Part shown: one piece after another, positions 35,463 to 45,944 of the stretch
How positions within the stretch are numbered: the stretch's first letter is position 1
Layout: the number at the start of each line of letters is the position of its first letter
Made by a program: the position numbers and the translations under genes
From: Paenibacillus xylaniclasticus
Lineage (GTDB): Bacteria; Bacillota; Bacilli; Paenibacillales; Paenibacillaceae
Length of the DNA stretch: 64,000 nucleotides
Direction: 5' to 3'
Assembly (NCBI RefSeq): GCF_004001065.1
Contig: NZ_BIML01000004.1
Coordinates: 124,001-188,000 of the forward strand
The notes under the pieces: model-generated
Told to the model about the DNA's origin: nothing
What the model saw: the letters and a program-made list of their open reading frames with translations, nothing else
The model's database searches: none

Positions 35463-37520
35463 TTGAATATTAGCCAGATGATGAGAAGCTTGCTCGGCGA
35501 CATACAAAGTGGCGAGAGCAAGAAGCTGGAGCTGAAGCCTGGACAGATCGTACGGGGCGTTGTTACGCAACTGAAGGGTGATCAAGAGGCTGTTGTCCAA
35601 ATTAATGGCGTTCAGGTGCGCGCAAAGCTGGAGGCGCCGATTACAGCGGGACAAGCAGCGATGCTGAAGGTGCAGCCGGAATCAACGCCGGAAAATATCG
35701 TGTTAAAGCCGGTCGATATCGGTCAAGCGCAGGTGCAGGATGATACGGCGCGACAGCTTGCCAAGGCTGCAGGGCTTCCGGATACGGAATGGGCATTGAA
35801 CCTGGTCAAGCAGCTGAAGCGGGACGGTATCCCGATGACGCGTGATGTCGCGCAAGCGCTCAAGCAAGCTTATTCGTCGATGCCCAAAGGCGTCGACCCG
35901 CAGGAGTGGATGCAGGCAGCTGCGGCCGCAATGAAGCGGGGAATGCCGATGACGGAGCAGACGGTAGCTGGAATGCGGCAGGTGATGTTCGGCAAGCCTT
36001 TGCACGAGCTGATCGATGCTCTGAATAAGCAGCTTGGGGATATGACGGTAAGCAAAGAAGCTTCGGCAAGTGGCACAGTCGGACAGGCTAAAGGGGGCAA
36101 AGCTTCGGACAATGCATTGACGGCAGCGCTTCGTGTGAAGGAGCTGTTGACGCAGACGATTGGACTGTCGAATAAGGCAGCAGAGGGCGCGCTTCGTCAT
36201 GTAGCTAATCAGACGACATCTGCTGCAGCGGAAAGTACTCCGTTGGAGTCAGCAACGTTGAAGCAATCCGGCGGTTCGGTGGAGACGAAGGCATCTTCTG
36301 CTAATACCAGCTCCTTAATGGCTGGCGCCTCAGCACAGCCGAAAGAGGGAATGAACGTCTCGCCGCAAGCAAGAGGGAACAGCCAAGCTGGAGGCTCTGC
36401 CAATGCATATACAGGGGGGACAGCCCCAGCAGGCGGTACAGCGGATGGCGACGAAGCAGCGACAAGATCGGCTGCATCTAATATGACAACCCACGCTAGT
36501 GAGGAGCACGAGCTGCCAGGATGGATCGGAAGGATGCTGACTACGCTAGGGGTAAGTCATGAGAATAAGCTTCTGCAGGCAGCAACTCGTCCTGCAGTTA
36601 ATCCTGCGCAGGTAGCGGAAGGGGATGGAGATGCTTCAGTCGTTTCCAATAAAACAGCTGAATCAGTTGAAGCTGGCGCGACGGGAAAAGCGACAGAGAC
36701 CGTGCGTCAACAGTCATTGAATGACAATCGCGCGGCTGCGACTTCGGCGGCAGCATCGTCGCTGAATGCCTCGCAAGCAAGTGAAGGATCGGCAAAGGAA
36801 GGGCAGGCTACTGGTGTCGTAGCGTCAAGAGTGAATGGTCAGAACGCTGCTGGCACGAATATGAATGCGCCGTTAATGGCTGACGGCAGAGGGAACGCAG
36901 CCGTTATGCCGCTGCAGGGTATGGCGAATGCGGCTGAAGGTATGGAGTCGCTTAAGAGTGCGCTGCTGTCCTTGGCGGCGATGGACGATATGCCGGCTCC
37001 CATACGTGAGACAGCGCAGCAGCTTATTCAACAGATCACGGGCCAGCAGCTTATGCTTGCTCCGGAGAGAAGCGGTACGATGCTGAGCCATGTAACCTTG
37101 TTCATTCCGATCTACGATCAAGATGGTGGTCAAACTGCATCTGTGCATGTGCAGACGCGCAGAGGAGCGAATAATGAGCTTGATGCATCCAACTGCAGGC
37201 TGCTGTTCGATTTGAAGCTGAATGCGATCGGAGATACACTCGTTGATGTACATGTTGTTGATAAAATCGTCAATTTGAATGTTTGGAACGATCATCCGGT
37301 CATGCAGCAGCTGGCAGATGAAGAGCGGGGTGCAGTAGCTGAGGCGCTTCAGCAGGCGGGCTATCAGCTGCTGACGTTCAAGGTTAAGCCTATACCTGCG
37401 GTCGATCAGATCGAGACCGGAACGATTGTGGTAGGCCATGACGGTGAGAAGGTTGAGCTGCCGCCAATTGTACCGCCATATGGCGGAATTCCGTACAAAG
37501 GGGTCGATTATCGCATATGA
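35463..37520 (+). CDS. ylqG: FliK-like large protein, YlqG type
   Basis: 685 residues from TTG 35463, with AAAGGGG about eight bases upstream. An OB-like N-terminal part (LKPGQIVRGVVTQLKGDQEA, VQINGVQVRAKLEAPI, about residues 24-75), a helical part to about 230, then a long Ala/Ser/Thr/Gly/Gln-rich linker (about 230-495) of low complexity, and an ordered C-terminal domain (VTLFIPIYDQDGGQTASVHV ... RLLFDLKLNAIGDTLVDVHV) that resembles the FliK hook-length C-terminal domain. The order rnhB-ylqG-ylqH is as in B. subtilis, where the function is unknown. The next gene is a FlhB C-terminal homologue, as expected for a FliK-FlhB type pair. No signal peptide. Confidence 0.7.
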   Translation: MNISQMMRSLLGDIQSGESKKLELKPGQIVRGVVTQLKGDQEAVVQINGVQVRAKLEAPITAGQAAMLKVQPESTPENIVLKPVDIGQAQVQDDTARQLAKAAGLPDTEWALNLVKQLKRDGIPMTRDVAQALKQAYSSMPKGVDPQEWMQAAAAAMKRGMPMTEQTVAGMRQVMFGKPLHELIDALNKQLGDMTVSKEASASGTVGQAKGGKASDNALTAALRVKELLTQTIGLSNKAAEGALRHVANQTTSAAAESTPLESATLKQSGGSVETKASSANTSSLMAGASAQPKEGMNVSPQARGNSQAGGSANAYTGGTAPAGGTADGDEAATRSAASNMTTHASEEHELPGWIGRMLTTLGVSHENKLLQAATRPAVNPAQVAEGDGDASVVSNKTAESVEAGATGKATETVRQQSLNDNRAAATSAAASSLNASQASEGSAKEGQATGVVASRVNGQNAAGTNMNAPLMADGRGNAAVMPLQGMANAAEGMESLKSALLSLAAMDDMPAPIRETAQQLIQQITGQQLMLAPERSGTMLSHVTLFIPIYDQDGGQTASVHVQTRRGANNELDASNCRLLFDLKLNAIGDTLVDVHVVDKIVNLNVWNDHPVMQQLADEERGAVAEALQQAGYQLLTFKVKPIPAVDQIETGTIVVGHDGEKVELPPIVPPYGGIPYKGVDYRI

Positions 37521-37837
37521 CACGACGGAATTCGCTTGGGTCGAAGGCGAATACAGAGCAGCCTTCGGTTTCAGCACGCAAGGCGGTAGCACTTAGGTAT
37601 GAGCCTGGAGAGCGGTCGGCGCCTGTCGTTGTTGCGAAGGGTAAAGGGCATCTTGCAGATGCGATTCTAGCCAAAGCATCGGAGTCCGGTGTTCCGATTC
37701 AAGAGGATGCTTCGCTTGTCGAGGTACTTTCTAAGCTGGAGGTCGATCAAGAAATTCCACCTGAGCTGTACGCGCTTGTAGCTGAGATTTTAAGCTTTGT
37801 TTATCGGTCAGACAAGAAGGCGGGGGGGATGGAATGA
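37517..37837 (+). CDS. ylqH: Free-standing FlhB C-terminal-domain protein, YlqH type
   Basis: 106 residues. From residue 19 on it matches the part of FlhB/YscU that follows the self-cleavage site: ARKAVALRYEPGERSAPVVV, GHLADAILAKASESGVPI, then VLSKLEVDQEIPPELYALVA. The NPTH cleavage motif itself and all membrane helices are missing, so the protein looks like the processed soluble fragment made as a separate product. In FlhB this fragment helps switch the flagellar export gate from hook to filament substrates after contact with FliK. ATG overlaps the ylqG stop by four bases, so both are coupled. Confidence 0.82.
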   Translation: MTRRNSLGSKANTEQPSVSARKAVALRYEPGERSAPVVVAKGKGHLADAILAKASESGVPIQEDASLVEVLSKLEVDQEIPPELYALVAEILSFVYRSDKKAGGME

Positions 37838-38283
37838 CTAGCCGGCCTAGGGCCAGTGGCGGAGATCGTATGGAGAGCGGCAGCAGCCATTGGAAGGGCA
37901 ACCGGAGCCCAAAGGGTAGAAGCCGCGTGGAGACAGGCCGTATAGGCGAGGAAGCGGCCGCTGCTTACTTGCAAGCAGAAGGCTATACCATTCGGTCACG
38001 TAATTGGCGTTGCCGTGCAGGAGAGCTTGATATTGTTGCAGAGCATAATGGTGTTATCGTAATTGTCGAGGTGCGGACGAGAACGGCTGGCTCCTCTGCA
38101 GCTTTCGGCACAGCAGCGGAGTCGATAGATGCACGGAAGATTCATAAAGTAAGAACGATGGCCGCATTGTACCTGCAGTCGAATGGATTGCAGCATGCAG
38201 CCGTTCGCTGTGATGCTGTACTCGTTATTCTCGGTCAAGACGGAAGCGTTGAGGATGTAACCCATATGCAGAATGTGTTTTAA
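37834..38283 (+). CDS. yraN: YraN family endonuclease-like protein (UPF0102)
   Basis: 149 residues. After a basic, disordered start of about 35 residues comes the restriction-endonuclease-like fold: GRIGEEAAAAYLQAEGY, then CRAGELDIVAEHNGVIVIVEVRTR (G.LD-x-E.K type active site, with R where K is usual). Family function is unknown; often next to rnhB or ComM. ATG overlaps the ylqH stop by four bases. Confidence 0.9.
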   Translation: MTSRPRASGGDRMESGSSHWKGNRSPKGRSRVETGRIGEEAAAAYLQAEGYTIRSRNWRCRAGELDIVAEHNGVIVIVEVRTRTAGSSAAFGTAAESIDARKIHKVRTMAALYLQSNGLQHAAVRCDAVLVILGQDGSVEDVTHMQNVF

Positions 38284-38291
38284 TAATAATT

Positions 38292-38321
38292 ACGCCGCGA
38301 TTTAAAGATCGCGGCGTTTTT
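38292..38321 (+). terminator. Terminator between yraN and comM
   Basis: Perfect 10-bp stem ACGCCGCGAT/ATCGCGGCGT, loop TTAAAG, then TTTTTG. The other strand also reaches AATTATT, so it may serve the convergent comM too. Confidence 0.85.
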
Positions 38322-38368
38322 GAATAATTATAGTCCATTAGCCTCTCGTAGTACTTTATTCCTAGATA

Positions 38369-39925
38369 TTATCTGTTGGTTGTGTCTCCCACGCGACGAT
38401 ATTGAATTGCTTCTGACATATGTTCCCCTCTGATTTCGGAAGAACTTTCGACGTCAGCGATCGTGCGAGCGAGCCGGAGCAGACGGTCATGCGCACGAAA
38501 GCTGATGCCAAGTGAGTCGAACGCTTGTCGAAGCAGCTTGGCTGCATCCGTTGACAGGCTGGCTGCGCGGTGCAGTGCAACGCCTGAAAGCTCGCCGTTC
38601 CATAAGACGCCAGTATCCGCTGCTCGATGCTGCTGCCGTTCGACGGCAGCCATGACGGCGGTCAGCATCTCTGAGCTTGTCATGCCTCGTCGAGCAGAGT
38701 TCAATGATGAGGGCCGCGGGACTTCGAGCATTAAGTCGATTCGGTCGACAAGTGGGCCTGATATTTTGCTGTGGTAACGGACAACTGCCGTGTCAGAGCA
38801 GCTGCAGCTTCGATCGATGGAGTCGTAGCCGTAATAGCCGCACGGACAAGGATTCATGGAAGCAACCAGCATAAAACGGGCCGGGAAGCGAACGACAGCC
38901 CTTGTACGGGCGATCGTCACCTGGCGGTCCTCGAGCGGCTGCCGAAGTACTTCAAGGGAAGATCGTGTAAACTCAGGCAGCTCGTCTAGAAATAATACGC
39001 CGCGATGGGCAAGCGTCGCTTCGCCCGGCCTCGGAATTGTACCGCCACCGATAAGTCCGCCTGCAGATATTGTATGGTGCGGAGCACGGAATGGCCGAGA
39101 TCGAATAAGGGAGGATGGACTGTGGCCAAGCTTGCCAGCAACGCTGTAAATTTTGGTCACTTCAAGAGCCTCTTCATCGGATAATGGAGGAAGAATGGTA
39201 GGCAGCCGTTTGGCCAGCATCGTTTTGCCCGTGCCGGGAGGCCCGCTGAGCATAACGTTATGTCCGCCGGCTGCTGCTATGAGCAGAGCCCGTTTGGCAC
39301 CGTGCAGACCGAGCACGTCTCCGTAATCGAGCAGCGTTTGATCTTCGGATATCGATCGGTTACATTCGAGCTGTTCGTCGTTACAACCGCGTGAATAGAG
39401 GAATGATCGCCATTGTCCGTCATCTCTCCATGCCGCTAATTCATTCAGATGGCGGATAGCATACACATCGATACCGCTAATAAGCGATGCTTCCGCAGCG
39501 TTGCCGTAAGGCAGAATGACACGGCTAAGGCCGCGCTTGTACGCTTGCTCCACCATCGGCAGCACACCAGGAACGGGGCGCAGCTCGCCATTAAGCGCCA
39601 GTTCTCCAATGAGCAGTGAGTTATGAAACGCTGTGCATGGCAATTGGGCACTCGCTGTTAGAATGGCACCAGCAATTGACAGGTCGAATGCTGAGCCTTC
39701 CTTGCGTAAATCTGCAGGAGCAAGATTGACCGTTATTCGACTCATCGGAAACACAAATCCGCTGTTGCGAATCGCGGAGCGTACACGCTCGGCAGACTCA
39801 CGAATGGCGCTGTCGGGCAAGCCGACGAGACTCATCTGAGGGAGTCCGTTGGATATATCCGCTTCAACTGTAATAAGTACACCTTCGATCCCAATAACGC
39901 TTGCTCCTAACACCTGGGCATACAT
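38369..39925 (-). CDS. comM: YifB/ComM family magnesium-chelatase-like AAA ATPase
   Basis: 518 residues. N-terminal Lon-like fold with GLPQMSLVGLPDSAIRES (about residue 28) and PADLRKEGSAFDLSIA (about 71), then an AAA+ module: Walker A SGPPGTGKTMLAKRLP (about 223), Walker B GVLFLDELPEF (about 309), and a C-terminal Mg-chelatase region. ComM helicases extend the D-loop in natural transformation of Gram-negatives; the role in Firmicutes is less clear. dprA, another transformation factor, lies 2.7 kb away. GGAGGTG lies eight bases before the ATG but can be hidden in a hairpin. Confidence 0.92.
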   Translation of the reverse strand: MYAQVLGASVIGIEGVLITVEADISNGLPQMSLVGLPDSAIRESAERVRSAIRNSGFVFPMSRITVNLAPADLRKEGSAFDLSIAGAILTASAQLPCTAFHNSLLIGELALNGELRPVPGVLPMVEQAYKRGLSRVILPYGNAAEASLISGIDVYAIRHLNELAAWRDDGQWRSFLYSRGCNDEQLECNRSISEDQTLLDYGDVLGLHGAKRALLIAAAGGHNVMLSGPPGTGKTMLAKRLPTILPPLSDEEALEVTKIYSVAGKLGHSPSSLIRSRPFRAPHHTISAGGLIGGGTIPRPGEATLAHRGVLFLDELPEFTRSSLEVLRQPLEDRQVTIARTRAVVRFPARFMLVASMNPCPCGYYGYDSIDRSCSCSDTAVVRYHSKISGPLVDRIDLMLEVPRPSSLNSARRGMTSSEMLTAVMAAVERQQHRAADTGVLWNGELSGVALHRAASLSTDAAKLLRQAFDSLGISFRAHDRLLRLARTIADVESSSEIRGEHMSEAIQYRRVGDTTNR

Positions 39926-40274
39926 ACAAAAAACACCTCCGTCATATTCGGACGAAGGTGCTTCCTTACTTTTCCGATTCTATGATTAATTAGATAAATC
40001 TATGATAATAGCGCATCATTAACGTGTCAATCCATAGGTAATCCCGGCGTGCTGAATGATGCTGAATCGCTAGAAAACCGCAGTAAATATTGGATTTAGA
40101 ACGTAATAGACCGCTATTCACGTTTCATCTCAAATCTAGATGAATTTCATATCAAAAGAGTAGTTTATATTTTTATTAAAAATGAGGTAAGAATGACCGT
40201 TTAGTGATAAGATATAATTGTTTGTTCACATTAAACATTGCTTGATTCAGTTTGCGGATTGGAGGATTTCGTTA
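39926..40274. other. A+T-rich spacer between comM and sucC
   Basis: 349 bases without a credible gene. Holds the comM hairpin at its left end, a strongly A+T-rich middle (40080-40220), and a perfect TATAAT at 40213-40218 about 57 bases before sucC, for which no fitting -35 hexamer is visible. Control sites for both divergent genes are expected here. I see no repeat or RNA class that I recognise. Confidence 0.5.
39934..39960 (-). promoter_or_regulatory. Hairpin that covers the comM ribosome site
   Basis: Ten-pair stem with a 7-base loop; on the minus strand the 3' arm GACGGAGGTG contains the comM Shine-Dalgarno and is followed by TTTTTTG and, eight bases on, the ATG. It could hide the ribosome site or act as an attenuator. 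Confidence 0.55.
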
Positions 40275-41435
40275 ATGAATATCCATGAGTACCAAGGCAA
40301 AGAAGTCCTGAAGCAATACGGGGTCTCAGTGCCGGAAGGTAAAGTAGCTTTCACCGTTGACGAAGCAGTTGAAGCAGCTAAAGCGCTCGGCACTTCCGTC
40401 GTCGTCGTTAAAGCGCAAATCCACGCAGGTGGCCGCGGTAAAGCGGGCGGCGTAAAAGTCGCAAAAAATTTGGATGAAGTGAAAGCATATGCGAGTGAAA
40501 TTCTCGGCAAAACGCTTGTCACTCACCAAACAGGTCCAGAAGGCAAAGAAGTAAAACGTCTGCTCATCGAGCAAGGCTGCGACATTAAGAAAGAGTATTA
40601 TGTCGGCGTTGTTGTCGACCGGGCTACGGGCCGCGTCGTAATGATGGCATCTGAAGAAGGCGGTACGGAAATCGAAGAGGTTGCCGCTCGCACGCCTGAG
40701 AAAATTTTCAAAGAAATCGTTGACCCTGCAGTCGGCCTTCAGCCTTTCCAAGCGAAGCGACTCGCATTCAACATCAACATTCCGAAAGAGCTCGTGAACA
40801 AAGCTGCAAGCTTTATGCTCGCGCTGTACACGGCATTCGTGGATAAAGATTGCTCTATTGCAGAGATCAACCCGCTCGTCGTTACCGGCGACGGCAACGT
40901 TATGGCGCTCGACGCCAAGCTGAACTTCGATTCCAACGCGCTGTATCGTCATCCTGACATCGTTGCTCTGCGCGACCTGGATGAAGAAGATGAGAAAGAA
41001 ATTCAAGCGTCTAAGTTCGACCTGAGCTACATTGCACTCGACGGCAACATTGGCTGCATGGTTAACGGTGCAGGTCTAGCAATGGCGACGATGGACATTA
41101 TCAAATATTATGGCGGCGACCCAGCTAACTTCCTCGATGTAGGGGGCGGCGCAACGAAAGAGAAAGTTACCGAAGCATTCAAGATCATTCTGTCTGACGA
41201 GAAGGTTAAAGGCATCTTCGTTAATATCTTCGGCGGCATTATGCGTTGTGACGTTATCGCTGAAGGCGTTATCGCGGCTGCAAAAGAGCTCGGTCTTGAT
41301 CGTCCGCTCGTCGTCCGTCTCGAAGGCACGAACGTTGAGCTCGGCAAAAAAATGCTTAACGAATCCGGCTTGAACATCGTGGCAGCCGATTCGATGGCAG
41401 ACGGCGCTCAAAAAATCGTCGCGCTCGTGAAATAG
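40275..41435 (+). CDS. sucC: Succinyl-CoA synthetase, ADP/GDP-forming, beta subunit
   Basis: 386 residues from ATG 40275, with GGAGG nine bases upstream. ATP-grasp fold: [17 protein letters not shown] start, [16 protein letters not shown] (about residue 46), nucleotide loop [19 protein letters not shown] (about 198) and CoA-side [15 protein letters not shown] (about 263). Acts in the TCA cycle together with SucD, encoded 49 bases downstream. Confidence 0.97.
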   Translation: MNIHEYQGKEVLKQYGVSVPEGKVAFTVDEAVEAAKALGTSVVVVKAQIHAGGRGKAGGVKVAKNLDEVKAYASEILGKTLVTHQTGPEGKEVKRLLIEQGCDIKKEYYVGVVVDRATGRVVMMASEEGGTEIEEVAARTPEKIFKEIVDPAVGLQPFQAKRLAFNINIPKELVNKAASFMLALYTAFVDKDCSIAEINPLVVTGDGNVMALDAKLNFDSNALYRHPDIVALRDLDEEDEKEIQASKFDLSYIALDGNIGCMVNGAGLAMATMDIIKYYGGDPANFLDVGGGATKEKVTEAFKIILSDEKVKGIFVNIFGGIMRCDVIAEGVIAAAKELGLDRPLVVRLEGTNVELGKKMLNESGLNIVAADSMADGAQKIVALVK

Positions 41436-41484
41436 GACAACCAACCGGCTAATTCCGAATTTCTTTAGGGGATGTGAAATTTCG

Positions 41485-42417
41485 ATGAGCATTTTGATCA
41501 ATAAAGATACAAAAGTCATCACGCAGGGCATCACGGGTAAAACCGCGCTGTTCCATGCAAAAGGCGCGCTCGATTACGGCACGCAAATGGTCGGCGGCAC
41601 GTCGCCGGGCAAAGGTGGCACGACGGTCGAGATCGCATTGGAGAACGGTACGACGGCTTCTCTGCCAGTATTTAATACCGTATCCGAAGCAGTAGCAGCT
41701 ACGGGCGCAACAGCATCGGTTATTTACGTACCGCCGGCTTTCGCTGCAGATGCAATTCTCGAAGCGGTTGATGCTGAGCTTGACCTTGTAATCTGCATTA
41801 CGGAAGGTATTCCGGTGCTCGATATGGTTAAAGTACAGCGTTACATGGAAGGTAAGAAAACGCGTCTGATCGGCCCGAACTGCCCAGGCGTTATTACGCC
41901 GGATGAATGTAAAATTGGTATTATGCCTGGTTACATTCATACGAAAGGTCATGTAGGCGTCGTTTCGCGCTCCGGTACCCTTACGTACGAAGCGGTTCAC
42001 CAGCTTACGACACGCGGCATCGGCCAATCGTCTGCTGTCGGTATCGGCGGTGACCCAGTCAAAGGAACGGAGTTCATCGATGTGCTGAGCATGTTCAATG
42101 AAGATCCAGACACGTATGCCGTCATCATGATTGGCGAAATCGGTGGTACGGCTGAGGAAGAAGCAGCTGAATGGATCAAAGCGAACATGAAAAAGCCTGT
42201 TGTTGGCTTTATCGGTGGTGCTACAGCTCCAGCTGGTAAGCGGATGGGACATGCTGGTGCGATCATTTCCGGAGGTAAAGGTACGGCAGCAGAGAAAATT
42301 TCGACGCTTGAGGCTTGCGGCATTAAAGTTGCGCCTACGCCGTCCGAAATGGGCTCGACGCTCGTATCGGTTCTTGAAGAAAAAGGTCTGCTTGAGAAAT
42401 GCATTACGCGCAAATAA
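41485..42417 (+). CDS. sucD: Succinyl-CoA synthetase alpha subunit
   Basis: 310 residues. CoA-binding Rossmann part [20 protein letters not shown] near residue 13, [13 protein letters not shown] near 98 and the phospho-His segment [17 protein letters not shown] near 255. Catalyses substrate-level phosphorylation with SucC. Followed by a strong terminator. Confidence 0.97.
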   Translation: MSILINKDTKVITQGITGKTALFHAKGALDYGTQMVGGTSPGKGGTTVEIALENGTTASLPVFNTVSEAVAATGATASVIYVPPAFAADAILEAVDAELDLVICITEGIPVLDMVKVQRYMEGKKTRLIGPNCPGVITPDECKIGIMPGYIHTKGHVGVVSRSGTLTYEAVHQLTTRGIGQSSAVGIGGDPVKGTEFIDVLSMFNEDPDTYAVIMIGEIGGTAEEEAAEWIKANMKKPVVGFIGGATAPAGKRMGHAGAIISGGKGTAAEKISTLEACGIKVAPTPSEMGSTLVSVLEEKGLLEKCITRK

Positions 42418-42484
42418 GCGGATTCTAATATCGTAAATAACCGTCGTGCATAACGGCAAATGTACGGTTATACCGAATAGACAA

Positions 42485-42526
42485 GCAGTCTTTCGGCCCA
42501 AATTCGGGGCGAAAGACTGCTTTTTT
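42485..42526 (+). terminator. Terminator of sucCD
   Basis: Stem GCAGTCTTTCG/CGAAAGACTGC with inner CCC/GGG pairs, followed by TTTTTT. Confidence 0.92.
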
Positions 42527-42617
42527 GTATTTATATGGAGCTGGCGGCTTGCATTCTCGGTCAGCCTAGAGCAAAATAGGTAAAGGAATGCAGGCCTCCA
42601 TCAAGGAGGCTGTTAGA

Positions 42618-43727
42618 ATGTATAATGTTGACAAGAGAAGGCTCGTTATTACGCTTCATGACATACCAGGGGTCGGATGGAAGACGATTAAGAAGGCCGT
42701 TGACGCTAAGCTGTGGAACCGCACGACGCTTGGCACACCAGAGCCATGGCTGTCGGCGGGTTTTCGCCCAGAGCAAGCGAGTGAAGCAGCGAAACGTTTC
42801 TCAGGTGTCGGATCAGGGTATGATTCGATTATATCGAAATATAAGCAGCAGAATGCTTCGGTATTGATGATCGATGATGATAACTATCCGCAAGCGCTGC
42901 GTAACATTCATGAGCCGCCATGGGTTTTATATGCGATCGGTCGATTAGAGCTGCTTAAGCGGTATGCGGTTGCCATTGTCGGAACACGAACGCCTACCGC
43001 TTATGGACGTCATATGGCGAAGGAATTGGCAGCCGGCTTTGCAATGCGTGGACTAACAGTTGTTAGCGGGCTTGCAAGAGGCATAGACGGCATTGCGCAC
43101 GAAGCGTCGGTTCATTATGAGGGCAGCACGATCGCCGTGCTTGGTACGCCAATAGATCGTGTCTATCCGCCGCAGCATGCTTCCTTGTACCGGCAAATTG
43201 CCGCTCAAGGGTTGTTATTGTCGGAGGCACCGCTTGGGATGGCGCTTCATCCCGGTCTGTTCCCGCTTCGCAATCGAATTATTGCCGGCTTATCGGCAGG
43301 CACAATCGTCATTGAGGCGGCTGAGAAGAGCGGTTCCCTCATTACGGCTGAACATGCATTCGCATTCAACCGCGAATTGTTCGCCGTACCAGGCTCTGTC
43401 ACGTCTCCAAGGAGCAGCGGGACGAATCGTTTGCTTGTCGAGAGGAAAGCGGCAGCAATTACATCGGTTGAGGATTGGTTCGATCAGCTTCCTTATATGC
43501 GAACTGCAGACGATAATAATAATAGTAAGGCAGCAGAAGAACCTGACGAGCCGCTGGCTGGCGATGCCCGTATCGTGTACGAATTGCTGCTTGATCGGCC
43601 AAGTACAGCAGATGAGCTGCATGAACTGACGGGTCTCGCTCTTGGACATTTGCACGCCGTTCTGATAAATTTATGTATAACTCGTAAGGTTCAGCTTCAG
43701 AACGGCTCTACATATTCCGTTATTTAA
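42618..43727 (+). CDS. dprA: DNA processing protein DprA
   Basis: 369 residues from ATG 42618, with AAGGAGG eight bases upstream. Short N-terminal SAM-like part with [16 protein letters not shown], a Rossmann core with [20 protein letters not shown] (about residue 120), [15 protein letters not shown] and the R-rich single-strand-DNA loop [20 protein letters not shown] (about 220), and a winged-helix C-terminus (about 320-369). Loads RecA on incoming DNA. Also known as smf; same place before topA as in B. subtilis. Confidence 0.95.
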   Translation: MYNVDKRRLVITLHDIPGVGWKTIKKAVDAKLWNRTTLGTPEPWLSAGFRPEQASEAAKRFSGVGSGYDSIISKYKQQNASVLMIDDDNYPQALRNIHEPPWVLYAIGRLELLKRYAVAIVGTRTPTAYGRHMAKELAAGFAMRGLTVVSGLARGIDGIAHEASVHYEGSTIAVLGTPIDRVYPPQHASLYRQIAAQGLLLSEAPLGMALHPGLFPLRNRIIAGLSAGTIVIEAAEKSGSLITAEHAFAFNRELFAVPGSVTSPRSSGTNRLLVERKAAAITSVEDWFDQLPYMRTADDNNNSKAAEEPDEPLAGDARIVYELLLDRPSTADELHELTGLALGHLHAVLINLCITRKVQLQNGSTYSVI

Positions 43728-43752
43728 ACATGCTGGGAGAGGAGGACGCTTA

Positions 43753-45858
43753 ATGGCGGATTCGCTCGTCATTGTCGAGTCGCCTGCCAAGGCGAAGACG
43801 ATCGGCAAATATCTAGGCAGTAAATATATCGTAAAAGCGTCCATGGGTCATATTCGAGATTTGCCAAAAAGCCAAACCGGAGTTGAAGTCGAGAATGGCT
43901 TTACTCCGAAATATATTACGATTCGCGGGAAAGGCAGTATCCTGAAGGAATTGAAGGATGCCAGCAAAAAAGTGAAAAACGTATATCTCGCAGCCGACCC
44001 CGATCGTGAGGGAGAGGCGATCGCTTGGCATTTGGCGCATTATCTTGAGCTGGATGAAGCGAACAGCTGCCGCGTCGTGTTCAACGAAATTACGAAACAG
44101 GCGGTTAAAGATGCTTTCAAGCATCCAAGACCGATTAATATGGATCTTGTTAATGCTCAGCAGGCGCGTCGTATTCTAGACCGTCTAGTCGGTTACAAGA
44201 TTAGTCCGCTGCTGTGGAAGAAAGTGAAGAAAGGGCTGTCGGCCGGTCGGGTGCAATCGGTTACGGTGAAGCTGATTATCGATCGGGAGAATGAGATCTC
44301 AGCATTCGTACCGGAAGAATATTGGACGATAACGGCAAAGCTACGCAAAGGCGATGCTTCCTTCGAAGCAAAGTTTTATTCGATCACAGGAGAGAAGCGA
44401 GAGCTCGGCAGCGAAGCTGATGTGCAAAGCGTGCTCGCGGCGACGAATGAAGCGCCTTTTACCGTAAGTGACGTAAGAGAGAAGGAACGGCTTCGCAATC
44501 CGGCACCGCCCTTCATTACAAGCTCCTTGCAGCAGGAAGCGGCACGTAAGCTTGGCTTCCGTGCCTCGAAGACGATGTCGGTTGCGCAGCAGCTCTATGA
44601 AGGCGTCGATTTGGGCAAAGAGGGTACGGTTGGTCTTATTACCTATATGCGTACCGACTCTACGCGTATTTCGCCAGTTGCACAGGAAGAAGCAAAAGAG
44701 TTTATCCAATCCAAGTACGGGCCGTCTTATTTTCCTGATGAGCCGCGAATTTATTTGAGGAAGAACAGTAACGCGCAGGATGCGCATGAAGCGATTCGTC
44801 CAACCTCAGTGCTGCGAGAGCCTGAGCTGATGAAGGAGTTTCTAACGCGCGACCAGCTTCGGCTCTACAAGCTTATTTGGGAGAGATTCGTGGCGAGCCA
44901 GATGGCATCGGCTGTGCTAGATACGATGACGGTGGATTTGAAGGCTGGGGAGACCGTATACCGTGCGGTTGGATCTAAAGTGAAATTTCCCGGCTTCATG
45001 AAAGTTTATGTCGAAGGTAATGACGACGGCAATACGAACGAGGATGAGAAATTTCTCCCTGCGCTTGCTGTTGGAGATACGATTACGACGGATAGCATTG
45101 AACCAAAGCAGCATTTTACGCAACCGCCTCCTCGGTACACGGAAGCTCGTCTTGTCAAGACGCTTGAGGAGCTTGGCATCGGCAGGCCAAGTACATATGC
45201 GCCAACGCTGGAAACGGTACAAAAGCGCGGTTATGTTGCGATCGAGGATAAGAAGTTTATTCCGACGGAGCTGGGCGAGCTGGTTAGCCAATTGATGGAG
45301 CAGTTTTTCCCGGAAATATTAGACGTGGAGTTTACAGCTCAGATGGAAGAAGAGCTTGACCACGTTGAGGACGGCTCGGAGAACTGGGTTAAAGTGTTGT
45401 CTGACTTCTATGAATCGTTCGAGAAGCGGCTAAAAGTTGCTGAAGAAGAGATGAAGGAAGTCGAATTGCAGGATGAGGTGTCCGACGAGCTGTGCGAGAA
45501 GTGCGGTCGCCCACTCGTATATAAGATGGGGCGATTTGGCAAGTTTCTTGCTTGCTCCGGTTTTCCGGAATGCCGCAACACGAAGCCAATCGTTAAGGAG
45601 ATCGGCGTCACTTGCCCGAAATGCGCTAAAGGAAGCATAATCGAACGCCGCAGCAAGAAGGGACGAGTGTTCTATGGCTGCAATCTGTATCCGGAATGCG
45701 ACTTCGTTTCATGGGATAAGCCGTCAGGCAAGCAGTGCCCTTCATGCAGCGGCATGATGGTTGAAAAAAGAAGTAAGACTGGTATCAAGCTGCAATGTAC
45801 GCAATGTGATCATAGCGAGCAGGCGGACGATTCCGATCACGAACAAGAGCAGGCGTAG
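43753..45858 (+). CDS. topA: DNA topoisomerase I
   Basis: 701 residues. Toprim domain [18 protein letters not shown] with [16 protein letters not shown], active-site Tyr in [14 protein letters not shown] (about residue 302), and three C-terminal zinc-finger-like units: [20 protein letters not shown] (about 580), [13 protein letters not shown] (about 622) and [12 protein letters not shown] (about 661). Relaxes negative supercoils. GAGAGGAGG lies before ATG 43753. Confidence 0.97.
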   Translation: MADSLVIVESPAKAKTIGKYLGSKYIVKASMGHIRDLPKSQTGVEVENGFTPKYITIRGKGSILKELKDASKKVKNVYLAADPDREGEAIAWHLAHYLELDEANSCRVVFNEITKQAVKDAFKHPRPINMDLVNAQQARRILDRLVGYKISPLLWKKVKKGLSAGRVQSVTVKLIIDRENEISAFVPEEYWTITAKLRKGDASFEAKFYSITGEKRELGSEADVQSVLAATNEAPFTVSDVREKERLRNPAPPFITSSLQQEAARKLGFRASKTMSVAQQLYEGVDLGKEGTVGLITYMRTDSTRISPVAQEEAKEFIQSKYGPSYFPDEPRIYLRKNSNAQDAHEAIRPTSVLREPELMKEFLTRDQLRLYKLIWERFVASQMASAVLDTMTVDLKAGETVYRAVGSKVKFPGFMKVYVEGNDDGNTNEDEKFLPALAVGDTITTDSIEPKQHFTQPPPRYTEARLVKTLEELGIGRPSTYAPTLETVQKRGYVAIEDKKFIPTELGELVSQLMEQFFPEILDVEFTAQMEEELDHVEDGSENWVKVLSDFYESFEKRLKVAEEEMKEVELQDEVSDELCEKCGRPLVYKMGRFGKFLACSGFPECRNTKPIVKEIGVTCPKCAKGSIIERRSKKGRVFYGCNLYPECDFVSWDKPSGKQCPSCSGMMVEKRSKTGIKLQCTQCDHSEQADDSDHEQEQA

Positions 45859-45944
45859 ACGTCTGTATGTATGCATGATTGTTAACGCGCTGTCCGTCCT
45901 CTATGGGCGGCAGCCGTTTTCATTGAGAAAGGTAGGTCTATCCA

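Noticed and set aside
41449-42501. 350-codon open frame on the minus strand across sucD
   Set aside because: Exact antisense shadow of a conserved gene; composition (many N, R, F, H) is that of a reverse reading, not a protein family.
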